A DNA stretch of 64,000 nucleotides from Heterobasidion occidentale (Eukaryota > Basidiomycota > Agaricomycetes > Russulales > Bondarzewiaceae), in contig JBCAQO010000008.1 of NCBI GenBank assembly GCA_039111635.1, forward strand, positions 1,736,001 to 1,800,000, read 5' to 3'. The position numbers and the translations under genes are program-made. Of the stretch, positions 1 to 10,300 are shown one piece after another. The notes under the pieces are model-generated. The model was not told where the DNA came from. It saw nothing but the letters and a program-made list of their open reading frames with translations, and ran no database searches. Each line of letters starts with the position of its first letter. The stretch's first letter is position 1.

Positions 1-1258
1 CGACTCGAGGTCAAACTTGCGGCGCTTGCCCGCATGCTCGTCAGCCACTGGAGGTACAGGTGGATGGTGCGAATGGAGGTCTTCGGCTTTGCCCGCATTA
101 ACGATGACCGATAGGTCCAAGGCATTGCTGCTGGCAGACTGAGCGTTCTTTTCTGGAGGTTTGGAGGCGCGGGGTGCGGGGACGGGACGGCCAGCTGCAT
201 CGGTGTAGGTGCAGTCCTTCGATGCAAAGTAACTGAAGGGGTCGATGGAATTGAAATGAAGCGGTGATAAATGAAATGGAATGCAACGAAATGGAATGGA
301 AAAGACAAGGCGGAAATTGACGCGAAGATAGGAGATTGGAAATAGGGATGAGAAATTAAGATGTGACAGCGATGAGCATGGAATGCACAGAGAATAATGG
401 GAGTGCGTGGCGCGTTCCAAAGGCGGATGAGAGAATAGCAGGCGGGGGAAAGGAAATAGTCAGTCAGACTGAGGGACGGCAACTGAAAAAAGGAATTTAC
501 CAATTGCTGCAGGGGGCTGATGGTCGCAGTCGCAGTCGTAGTCGTCACAATTGCGGTCGCCGGCGGGTGGAGAGTATGACCATCAAAGTCATCGCGGGGG
601 AGGGCGGGCCATCAGATTCATGCGCCATCGTCATCGCCATCGCCATCGCAGATCGAGGATCGTGTACGCGTTCGCGTTTAGGGCCGGGAACGGGGTCATC
701 GCAACAAAGATAACCCGTCAGCTTTCAGCCGCGCCGCCAGCATGAATGGAACTCTGCCCCCCGCACATACTCGCAAGGACAGCGGTATGTTCGGGATGGG
801 GGGAGTCAGGGGGGAAAGAGGGGGGAACAACGCACCTGTGCCGTCGCATCGGCGCTTGCTCTTATGACAGGCATCGCAGGCCTGTGGGCAGCGTACGAAA
901 GAGGGGGCAGCGTGAGTAAGCCTCGCAGGGGCGGGTGCGCACGGACCCGGCCAGAGCGAGGGGAAGAGCGACGAACCTTTGCGAGGCGTTTGCGCTTTGG
1001 ACCCTTGAGGAAAGCATAGTTTGTGGTGTCGCGGGGGTCGGGGTCGTGGACGGAGCTCGGAGGAGGGCGGGGGTGCGGGGGGTGGGATGCTGTGGCTGGA
1101 GGATGGAGAGCTGGGGGTCGGGTTGGGGGTTGAAAGGGGGCAGGAATCGGGGGTGGGGGTTGTGGGGGTGCATGGCGGGACGAAGGACTGGAGACTGGAG
1201 AGTCGCGCCCATAAAGCACTCGCCAGTCCTCGGCAACAATCCCGGCGGCATCCATCAC
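1..1258 (-). CDS. Zn2Cys6 fungal transcription factor, 5' part (continues beyond window)
   Basis: This is a nuclear DNA-binding regulator of the fungal binuclear zinc cluster class. It runs leftwards off the window, so only the N-terminus is present. My exons are 1258..977, 881..836, 516..501 and 232..<1; all junctions are GT-AG and keep frame. The spliced protein starts MMDAAGIV, has a long Pro/Ser-rich segment, a basic PKRKRLAK stretch, then a perfect CX2CX6CX5CX2CX6C cluster beginning ACDACHKSKRRCDG, followed by a Pro/Ser/Ala linker. The basic stretch joined directly to the cluster is typical of fungal regulators of this class. A 16-nt micro-exon carries the residues around the fourth and fifth cysteines. 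Introns 2 and 3 (319 and 268 bp) are unusually long for this window. The target pathway cannot be told without the C-terminal half. An upstream alternative start is possible, because 5' introns cannot be excluded. Confidence 0.8.
621..650. repeat. CATCGC-type hexamer microsatellite in an intron
   Basis: Short imperfect run of CATCGC/CATCGT hexamers inside the second intron of the zinc-cluster regulator. A CAGTCG-rich stretch at about 525-545 lies nearby. It creates a spurious His/Arg-rich reading frame that I do not regard as coding. Confidence 0.6.
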
Positions 1259-1518
1259 GCGCCTCTATCTCCGAACAACGCGGTACCGAATCCTCCCCGT
1301 CAGCCACACCGCATCACAGTCGCATCACTCGCATCCCGCCGGTTCCTTGCCCTTCTCCCTTATCACACGCCAGCGCCCGTCTCCTCCCCCGTTGTCGATC
1401 TTTTCACGTCGTTTCACGCATGTCTGGCTCATATTCATCTTCATAGAATACCGCCAAGTGCAAGGCGACAACAAATACAGCAATGCTAGCAATAAGTACG
1501 CCCTGGTCCCTCCTCCAC

Positions 1519-2051
1519 TTAATCGAACAGACCGAAGCCCATGTCGTCGTCAGATTCCTCCTGCAAAACATTGCAAATCTCGTCAACACGTTGCATCCAT
1601 GCCGAGCCGTAAATGAATCCGATCTCACCTTCTCTTCTTCCTTCTTCTCCTCCTCCTTCTCTGCCGCCGCCGCGGGAGCCGCGCCGCCTGCCGCAGGCCC
1701 AGCCGCGGCCACAGCGCCGCCGGAAGGAACCTAATTGACGCAAGCGAGCGATTCAGTACTTGGATGTCACGCGAAATTTCCCGCGTGAGAAACATACCGA
1801 GGCGAGCTTGCCGTTACCCTCAGCGATAAGCTATTTAAAAACACACGCAGTCATGAGCATGCGTTGCTGCAGTCAACAAAATTGCATCGTACCTGGTTGA
1901 TGTCCTTGCCCTCGAGCTCGGAAATCAACTTCTCGAGGCGCTCATCATCAGCCTCGATTCCGACCGCGCCGAGGACCTTCTTCACGTCGCTCGCAGACGG
2001 CGAGGCGTTGCCGCCGATCTGCAGGAGGAGGTACGCAGCGATATGACGCAT
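1519..2051 (-). CDS. RPP2: 60S acidic ribosomal protein P2
   Basis: Acidic stalk phosphoprotein of the large ribosomal subunit; P1/P2 dimers on P0 recruit elongation factors. Exons are 2051..1893, 1830..1798, 1730..1629 and 1560..1519 (336 nt, 111 aa), the usual P2 length. The N-terminus [15 protein letters not shown] and the helical block with [19 protein letters not shown] are P2-specific (P1 differs). An Ala/Gly hinge and a charged Glu/Lys stretch follow. The C-terminus is the invariant [13 protein letters not shown] tail that binds elongation factors and ribotoxins. All three introns are GT-AG. The last exon encodes just the conserved tail. It is head-to-head with RPS15, 423 bp between start codons. 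Confidence 0.96.
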
Positions 2052-2474
2052 CTACTTGCGCCCAAGCAGAATGTGTTTGATTAGCATTAACCTCGGATCA
2101 GAGCAAAACAACAGACGTACTTTTCAAGTTTTGAAGTGGTGTGAAAGGGTGGGTAGCCACAAATCACTACATCGGCCACGACAAGTCAGCCAACGTTGCA
2201 CCAAACCCGATTCCGCCAATACCACCAAACGCTGAGACTGGTGTCAAAACTGCAGCTTACTCACATTTAATCCGCTAAGGGAGGACCTGTGGATTCTATC
2301 CGATAGAGTGGGGATGGTTGGATCGAGTCCGTTCACGCGGCAGGTGGCGCTTGGAAACTGTACAGTAGCACTGATTAGGGTTCACGCCACCGTTTCCTCA
2401 TTCAGACTCCGCCCCATCTGCACGCAACATATCGACCACCCGCCACCGTCGCCCGCCGTCCTCAACATACAACC
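2052..2474. promoter_or_regulatory. Shared upstream region of divergent P2 and RPS15 genes
   Basis: The 423 bp between the two divergent start codons must hold both promoters and both 5' UTRs. No open frame of note lies here. An ATTAGGGTT motif at 2374-2382 is the complement of AACCCTAAT, a telomere-box-like element often seen upstream of ribosomal protein genes; assigning function to it is inference. Pyrimidine-rich sequence precedes the RPS15 start. Confidence 0.5.
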
Positions 2475-3591
2475 ATGGTGCGTTGCTATCATGCTATTTG
2501 ACGAATCGTGGGAGGGAGGTCTGGTCTTTCTCATGCACTGTTTTTGGTTGTGGGGTGGTTATAGGCTGATTCCGCCGTCACCGATCCCCAAGTCGCCGCC
2601 GACCTCAAGAAGAAGCGCGTATTCCGCACATTTTCGTACCGCGGAGTCGAGCTCGACAAGCTTTTGGACCTAAGCAACGAAGAGGTGCGTCCGATTTTAC
2701 TTTGTTGCTGTATTTGGAATGACATAGTTAATTCTTAATTCACTTAGTTCGTTGAGGTATGGGCCTACCCTCTCTTGCAATTACCATCCCCTCTTGACTC
2801 CCGTTCTTCTCCGATGCCATTCTCATCCATCTTCATCTACCTCTTCCCGTACAATAATCCGCATCATATCAAAAACACTCGACATAGATCGTCCACGCGC
2901 GTGCGCGCCGCCGGTTCCAGCGCGGTCTCAAACGGCGCCCCATGGGGCTCATCAAGAAGCTCCGCAAGGCTAAGAAAGAGGCTCCCCCCAATGAGAAGCC
3001 CGCTGTCGTTAAGACCCACCTGCGTGACATGATTGTCGTGCCCGAGATGATCGGCTCCGTCGTCGGCATTTACAACGGAAAGGTGCGCATGCTTTGCTCT
3101 GCTTTTCCCCATTGCCTCCCATGCTCGATTCCTCCCTTCTGCTTGTTATCCCCGTACCTTATGCGACGGTGTATTTGAATTGCAAGTACTGATTTTCTGT
3201 ATATTTGCTTTTGCATTTCTGGTGCGGTTTCAATCGTGGGTTGCGCACAGGTCTTCAACTCGGTTGAAGTCAAGCCCGAGATGGTTGGCCACTACCTCGG
3301 AGAGTTCTCCGTATCATACCGGCCCGTCAAGCACGGTCGCCCCGGTGTACGTCCTCCTCCTTATGTAGTATTCATATCTATTCTCAAATTCGTGTCCCTT
3401 TACAGATCGGTGCCACCCACTGTGAGTCCCTCGTCATCCTGTCTCTTCTTTCTGTGTTGTATCATCAACTCATCGCCTGTCATCATGACCTCGTCCAGCC
3501 TCGCGTTTGTGCGTCCTTTTCTCTCAGTTTCATCTGTACTTTTCATCGAGTGACGCTCACCCACTACGTTCACAGCATTCCCCTCAAGTAA
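2475..3591 (+). CDS. RPS15: 40S ribosomal protein S15 (uS19 family)
   Basis: Small-subunit head protein near the decoding centre. I resolve eight exons: 2475..2477, 2565..2684, 2748..2756, 2888..3082, 3251..3346, 3406..3421, 3499..3508 and 3576..3591, totalling 465 nt (154 aa; animal and yeast proteins are about 142-145). Landmarks are [41 protein letters not shown] and the invariant ending KHGRPGIGATHSSRFIPLK. The first exon is only the ATG. Exons 3, 6 and 7 are 9, 16 and 10 nt. Every junction is GT-AG and the assembled frame matches the family with no gap, so the structure is well supported even though no single open frame shows it. Confidence 0.96.
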
Positions 3592-4367
3592 ACGCACGCA
3601 TACATGCCCTCTCCGCATTCAGCTGTCTTCCTCATCTTTTGTGTTCTTACTGTCACGCCTGTCTCGCTCTGCCCTCGACCAAAATATTATGCGCCATGCA
3701 TCATGCTTATGGGCTACATGTGCCTCGCTGCACCTGGATCTTAATTGTGCGTTCATATGTGTGATTATGGCTGAAGGCTGAAATGAAAAGATGGCGGTGA
3801 GGCGCTTGAGCGCTTGAGCGCTGACTAACCTTTACACCTGAGATCTGTCAACTGCTTTCACCCAAATTCTTAGATCTGTGCTCAACAACGATGCAAAAAG
3901 TGAAGTTACGCGAAGTGTGCGCATCATTTACTGGATCACTCAGATAAAAGATGCTCGAATTTTGAATCGCACCGTGTGAATATTCGTGTAATCGAAAAGG
4001 CTCATTCCGAATGTGGCGGACAGAGGTACTCGCAGAATTATTCGTTGTCGACTCGCAGATGTCCATTGAGCATATCATTCAAGCTATGCTGTCGCGCCTA
4101 GGCTCCGACGGGTGACCGACTTGAAGAAGTTTCGTGGACGTCGCACTCAACATTCCAATTCAACTGTATTCATGATGACATAAAGGTGAAAGACCGATGG
4201 TAAGCTAAATTGTCCTGAAATGATCTGGAAGGAAGGTGCCAGGAAAGATTGTCCTTAGTCTACTCGAAGTTCTGCGGATGTCCGTGTCCGAAAGCATGTA
4301 ATGTAATGCCCGAAGAGTCCGTTGCGTGCGCGCGTGAAACATTGGTCGTCTTCCAAATCTTTATAGG
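3592..4367. other. Intergenic region between RPS15 and the sedolisin 3' end
   Basis: About 780 bp with no recognisable gene on either strand. It presumably holds the two convergent 3' UTRs. The only local oddity is a short direct repeat of GCGCTTGA at about 3801-3822. Small open frames here have no family features and lack splice-consistent extension. Confidence 0.5.
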
Positions 4368-6602
4368 TTAGAGGCCTGCGGCTGCTTTGAGGGCGTTGAA
4401 GTTGGGTGAGCCAAATCCGGTCACCTTTTTTTTGATTCGCAATCGTCAACGCAGAATCACTAAAGGAAAACAAAGAGCGACATACCGGATCCCATCCCGA
4501 GGCGGTAGGGAAACCGCCGGTGTTGCAGCCAGGGTTGCTGCCTACGAGGATATCAAACTAAAATAAGCACAAGGCGCAGATACCAAGCGAAAGAGACTGC
4601 GTGTGCGCACCGGACGTGATGTCGTTGAACGCGCCAGGAGACTGATAGATCAAGGGGTTCAAGAACCCGAGCGGGCTCTTCCCCGCCGCGATGAGCTGGT
4701 CGTTGATGAGCGCGACGGCGCTCGAAAAGATCGGGCTCGCGCAGCTCGTCCCGGCGACGGCGCCGAACTCGCCTTCGAATGCGATGATGACGTTCTCCGC
4801 GGGGCCCGCGACATCGGGGAACGCGCGCGAGCTTGCGTTGAACAGACCTGCGTTGGTGTCGCCGAGCGTTTGCAGGTAGGCAGAGACGGCGTCGTCCTGG
4901 TAAGATGGGCGAGAGAAGTAGTTGGAGAAGCCGCCCGAGGAGAGAGAGGCGGCGACTTCGGGATTGACGCCTTGCGTGCCGCCGACGGAGGTGATGCTGA
5001 GAGGGAAGATGTGGTATGTCAATACTACTGAAGCGAGGACGGGGGAGTAAACAGTACTAGGGGCAGGTTCCTGGGAAGACTGGGACGAATGTGGTACAAT
5101 CTTGATCCTGACCACGGAGACGCCACCGTCGCCAGAAGCGAACAAGATAGAAACCCCGCGCGCACCAAGTTGAGCGTAGGCATTGCACAGATTACTGAAG
5201 TGACAGTGAAGTTAGACAGCTGATTAGATAGAGGAAAAACTAGAAAGCATACGTGGCAAGGTCAATGGGAAGTTGGTCTTCGTTGAAACCGAATGAGGTC
5301 GTCAATACCTAGGAATTAGTTCTAAGTTTATATCTTTGTTGCTGTCTTCGCTATCTGTCTCACCTGTGGTAGCGAGTCAAGGCTGAGGAGAGCATTAATC
5401 TGGTCTAAAAACCCTTCGATGCCGTCTTGGGTGTCATCACCAACGGTGACAAAAATGACGGGGACGCCTGACGCGACACCGACAGTATAATCAATATCGA
5501 GGCTCTATTTTTAATGAGGTATAAGCTTGACTTCGGATATGGGCACATGAAATTCGCTTGCCGCTTCGATGCCAGGGGCTTGATCCTGAGAGTCCTGGCC
5601 ATTGTCAACGCTGATAACGCTGAACTGGGTCGAGGACGGCAGATCGGGTCTGAATTGTTGAAGAAACAGCTACTCAAGAGGATTGTTCATGCATTAGCAA
5701 AGAGAACGGCGTCTGTCGATCCCAAATACCTGCAGATCACCCAAGTTGGCGAACTGATCACCAAACCCGGATACTGCTAGTGTGTTGGACGACTGCGTTG
5801 CCGGGGCTGAGGGGATCCCATACTGCGCTTGCAAACAGGCTGGCGTGACCTGTATATCACAAGATGCTGGCACGTCGTCTGCGTTGGCCCCGACAGATGC
5901 CGTGAGGTTCGTCTTCAGGGCGACTTTCGTGACAGGCGGGATAGTGCTCTTCACTGGAAACCTGCGGGGATGTCATTCAATCCCAGAGTTGTACAAAAAA
6001 AAAACTGGGAAGAATTACGCGATAGTGGGATGGATGAAGCTTATGTGGTCCTTCAACGAGGCAGGGATGGAGTATGACAGGGTACGGACAGCCTTGGTTC
6101 CTGTGTCTAGTTGTGTGAATGTCGAGAAATCGGCGTCGAGGAGCTCGTTGGCTTTCCCGACTGTCATATTGACGGTAATCCAGTCGCCTGAGGGAGACAC
6201 CTTGGAGGATGTAAGGCCATTTGACGAGAGCCACTCGTTGATAGCCGAGACTGTCTCTGATGAGGGCGCGACGAGCTCCTTGACCTAAATAGCAGAATAA
6301 ACGTCAGAGCGCGGCAGATGACTGTACAGGGTACACGTTACCTCTTCCTTGGATAAGTGTTGCCCATAACGTGAATTGCCGGGAGTGCTAACGGCGTAAA
6401 GTGCGTCTTCCAGGCCTTGGAAGTTGTTCTGAGTGAGCGCCAAGCGGAGGTTAAGCGTATCGGCCGCGGGAGCGGAACCGCTGTTCGCGTATCCTGTCGG
6501 AGGGCTATCGCGGCGCTCATGCACTCGCATGGCACGTTGAGCGTGAGGGTTAGCACATGCGAGAGCGATGAAGGGGGCTACGAGGGCGATAACTCTGACC
6601 AT
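4368..6602 (-). CDS. Sedolisin (S53) secreted peptidase with one frameshift
   Basis: Secreted acid serine-carboxyl peptidase, tripeptidyl-peptidase type. Exons: 6602..6342, 6284..6019, 5961..5730, 5669..5562, 5504..5364, 5308..5253, 5194..5058, 4996..4611, 4541..4486, 4424..4368. The protein has a signal peptide (MVRVIALVAPFIALACA), a pro-kumamolisin prodomain with YGQHLSKEEV, then the S53 domain. Catalytic Glu and Asp are in GIEASLDID (about E288/D292), the oxyanion Asp in FASGDGG (about 377), and the nucleophile Ser in AGTSCASP (about 485). The calcium-site end is GWDPVTGFGSP. The total is 1,700 nt, one short of a multiple of three; the frame slips just after GDGGVS near 5115. The fourth intron appears to use a GC donor. 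It is either a pseudogene or a sequencing error; all catalytic residues are otherwise intact. Confidence 0.88.
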
Positions 6603-6660
6603 GTCGAATGCTTCGAAGATGGGTGAGATCTCTGAGGGCAGAGGTGGATGACGGGTCTCG

Positions 6661-6667
6661 TTTTATA
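6661..6667 (-). promoter_or_regulatory. TATA box of the sedolisin gene
   Basis: TATAAAA on the minus strand, about 58 nt upstream of the sedolisin start codon, a plausible distance for a TATA-driven fungal secreted-enzyme gene with a short leader. Function is inferred from position. Confidence 0.5.
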
Positions 6668-7063
6668 GAATAATCGGAGCATGACAGTCTGAACTGAAGA
6701 CTCTAGGCTGCACGGGCGCTGTTCTGTGCAGTGTGACGTATCAAGAGAGACTGCACAGGGGACAGGAGGCGAGTCTGACTGCGCCATAGTTGGCTTGATT
6801 GGTGAACTATTCTTTACAGCGAAGAAGCATCATCGATCAGACCTACCTGAACATGCATGTTCCCTCCAGACCCAAACGAAGCTATTAATTCTGGACGATT
6901 AAAATCATACACAGCATGTATAAGTTCCATTTCAACAATTGTGAGCCTGCAAGATCACGACCCACTAGAAAAAAAAACTCACCGAAAGAACTCACGATAT
7001 CATGATGTAGACTTAGACTTGGGCTGTGTATCGGCGAACGCGGGCAGTATAGCCAGGGCCCAG

Positions 7064-7155
7064 CACCGGACATTGCCCCGAAATTTATCAACGTGATATT
7101 TCGGATATAGACCAAATATATCCCAAATATATTGCGAATATCTCTGAAGATCCAA
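7064..7155 (+). repeat. Left terminal inverted repeat of the CACTA element
   Basis: Starts CACCGGACATTGCCCCGAA and continues as AT-rich sequence with repeated ATAT(C/T) words. The first 12 bases match the right end exactly. Similarity then continues with small gaps through the GGATATA, CCAAATATATCC and GAATATCTC blocks. Confidence 0.8.
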
Positions 7156-7324
7156 TATTTTCCCAGTATCTCCGAGTCGGTACAGAGCGCACGACGGCCA
7201 ATCCAATTTAACGGCCACGTCATGGGTGCGCGTCCTCGGACGCGACGAATTTTGTCTAAGTCGTCCTCCCTCCTTGTCGACTCCCCCTCATGTGCCTTAT
7301 ATATATCATTAATAAACACTCAAT

Positions 7325-10300
7325 TCTCACCAATGTCCTCGGGCTGGAAGCAAGCAGATGCTCGATACGACTTCTGCCCTTGTGAACGTGCCGCACGCAC
7401 AACCGCCTTTCCGCCAGCACCGCCGCACCATCTACCGACACATGGAACGTCAACGCATCAATGAACAACGCCTGCAAATTCCTGTCTCCCTCAAAAGGAA
7501 CGTGCTATTGAAGCCAGAACACGAAGAATCACCCGACGCAGCGGGGAATTGGAGGTGAAGAAGGATTGGGGGAGACTACGAGGACGTTGATGAATCATGG
7601 ACGGGGCACGGCGAGTCCTCTCTTCCTCAAAACTTCTTACACTCATTCAGGATACTTATATCTCACATTTCAATAGGTCTTTACACAGGAAAACGACGAT
7701 GTAGAGAGCATATATGCTCTTGATCCTGACACGGACACCGGCGCTGAAGCGCGTCCTCTGTCAGCCTCGACGTCGGGGCACACTTACGATAATGACGTCC
7801 CTCCCCTTCACGACGACAATGCAACCTTCTCAGACGACAACGACTCTCTTGGCTACATGTCTCGCTCGGGCTCACCGACGAATGTTGTGCCACCCCCCCG
7901 CTCAGACCTCAACCCCGACGGACTATTCGACTCTCCAGGGCACACTCCTCCAGACTCTGACGAAGACGAGCCCTTGGCCGACCTTGAAGCCCACCCCCTC
8001 TATCAAACGAGGGAGGCACTCTTTGACGCTATCTTCGACCCTGGCCCAAATCCCATCGAGGACGACTGTGCCCTCTCCCCTGCATTTGACGAAGACCCAG
8101 TGATTCGCAACGCGTATATCACGGCCTATCTACTTGCTGCTTGTCACGGATCTACGCAGGAGGCCATCAAATCGTACCTCGACAGCATGCAGGAGTCCTG
8201 CGCCGCTTTCCAACGAAGGACTGGCGTCGAAGTACGCGGTCTGAAGAACATGGCGCGCACCCTTCTCACTGCCGAGCGGCGCCTGCGTATCGACCCCAAT
8301 CAATATATAGTATATTATTTTCTCTGCGACGTGTGCTGGGCTCGACATGAACCAACTGAACTGCATGAACTCGATGGACCATCGTGTAAGCGACCTGACT
8401 GCTCCGGGCAACTGTACAGTGTCAAGGTACTCACCGACGGTCAACTCAAACGATCCCCTCTTCGAGTCCTACCAACGGCGCCGATCAAGCCCATGATTCA
8501 ACGGTTCCTCCTACGGCCCGGTAAGTATGATGAATTCCAGCATTGGCGGATACCAGGGATCGACGAAGTCGGTGAGGTCCCGCCCTTGCATGCACCGGCA
8601 GATCCTCTCGACGCATACCATGATCCCCACTGGGTCTTGGGCGACATAACTGATGGCTGGGGCTGGCGTGCGGTCGCGTGCGGGCTGGAACGACGGAAGG
8701 TCCGTAGTGCCGTTTCCCAGTGGGGCGTTGAGGACGTGTTAGTGGAAGAGAAACAACAACGGTTCGTGTCCCTGCCTTGTGGTCTCCTTCTCTCTATCAA
8801 CATCGACTGGTAAGTGATGTCCGGTGACCACCTCCATTACTCCGAACTTCTCAAGCTTCCTTCAATTCAGGTTCTCTCCCACGAAGCGTTCCCGCGCATA
8901 CTCCACCGGTGCAATCTATATTACCATCCTCAACAATCCTCGCTCGAAGCGTTTCCTCCCACAAGAGACAATATTGTATTGTGTTATCCCTGGCCCTCAA
9001 GAGCCCACCTTGGAGCAACTAAATGGCCTGACAGAGCCGCTGTTCCGAGAATTGCAGGAGCTGTACGAAGGTGAGCATGTTGTTCGAAGGGAAAGAAGCA
9101 AATCTCAGCGTACAATCAACTGATCTGTGTGCTCGTAGGCGTTGCCATGCGCGTTCATGGCGCACAGGCAACCGAGCATTTCCCGTGAATGCCATGTTGT
9201 ATATCAACACATCTGACTTACCGGCTAGCCGAAAACTTACGGGTCTTCGTGGTCACAAATCCGAAGACTTCATGTGCACATTTTGTTATCAACCTTTCTC
9301 CTCGCTCGTGTGCGAGGATTGTTTCAACCATGATAGTGAGTTCCTTTCTTCTTACATCTGGTGCAAATTCACTATGTCATACCTTGCAGAGTTCATCATG
9401 CGAGACGATCGCCGGTTCATCAAGTATGCTTATCGGTGGAAGGGTGCGGGTCCTCAAGAGCGTGAGCGGATCGAAGAAGATCGCGGCGTCAGCTGGTCAA
9501 CATTTACCGGTCTACCAGGATGGATGCCCGCTCGGGATTCTCCTGTCGATTTCATGCATGCCGTGTTTCTTGGTGCGTTCCTTTTCCATGATGACTCAGA
9601 ACCGAAGCCGAGGAACAGTTGTGTTCCTTTTCCACGACAGCTCAGAACCGAAGCAGAGGAACAGTTTAGTGATGTCCATCAGAAGTAGGCTGTTGACACT
9701 GCCATGGCTCCTCTCATTATTCACCCTCATCTCACTGATCACTGATTACTTCTGAGAACCTTCAGGTGAGGTCAAGCATATCGTTCAGCAAATTCTCGTG
9801 GTTGGCGGCATGCTAACACGACGGAGTCGGACAAACGATCCCTACGAGAAGCTAGGGAAATTCTTGGGGTCAATATGGTGGCCGTCCGAGATTGGCAGGG
9901 TACCAGCGAAGGTAGCACCTTACTGTCAAGTGGAGGATAACTGCTGATTTCATCTGCTTCAGATCTCGGGTAGTCTCAAGGCAGACCAATGGCGCAACCT
10001 AGCGGCGGTGTTGCCCGTCGCGCTATATTATGCATGGCAGCACGATGGCGTAATTTCCAATTGCGACTCGCCTAGACCAAGTGCGCGCACAAAGGCCGGA
10101 GCTGCCTTCCTTAGAACCGAGAAGCTCCTCCGAGAGCGTCGGACAGCCTATCGTCTTCACCTCGCTCGGCAGTCAGGCGAGCATCTTGATCCCGCAACCA
10201 TCGAAGAGGACGACATAAGCATGGACAGAAATTACCGGCGGCATTACAAGACAGTCCTCGATGCATGCGCTGCAATTCGGATCTGGACAGCACAGTCCAT

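Noticed and set aside
551..745. His/Arg-rich open frame
   Set aside because: Produced by the CATCGC microsatellite inside an intron of the zinc-cluster gene; no splice or start context.
4603..5031. 142-aa plus-strand frame rich in Arg and Glu
   Set aside because: Antisense shadow of the GC-rich sedolisin exon.
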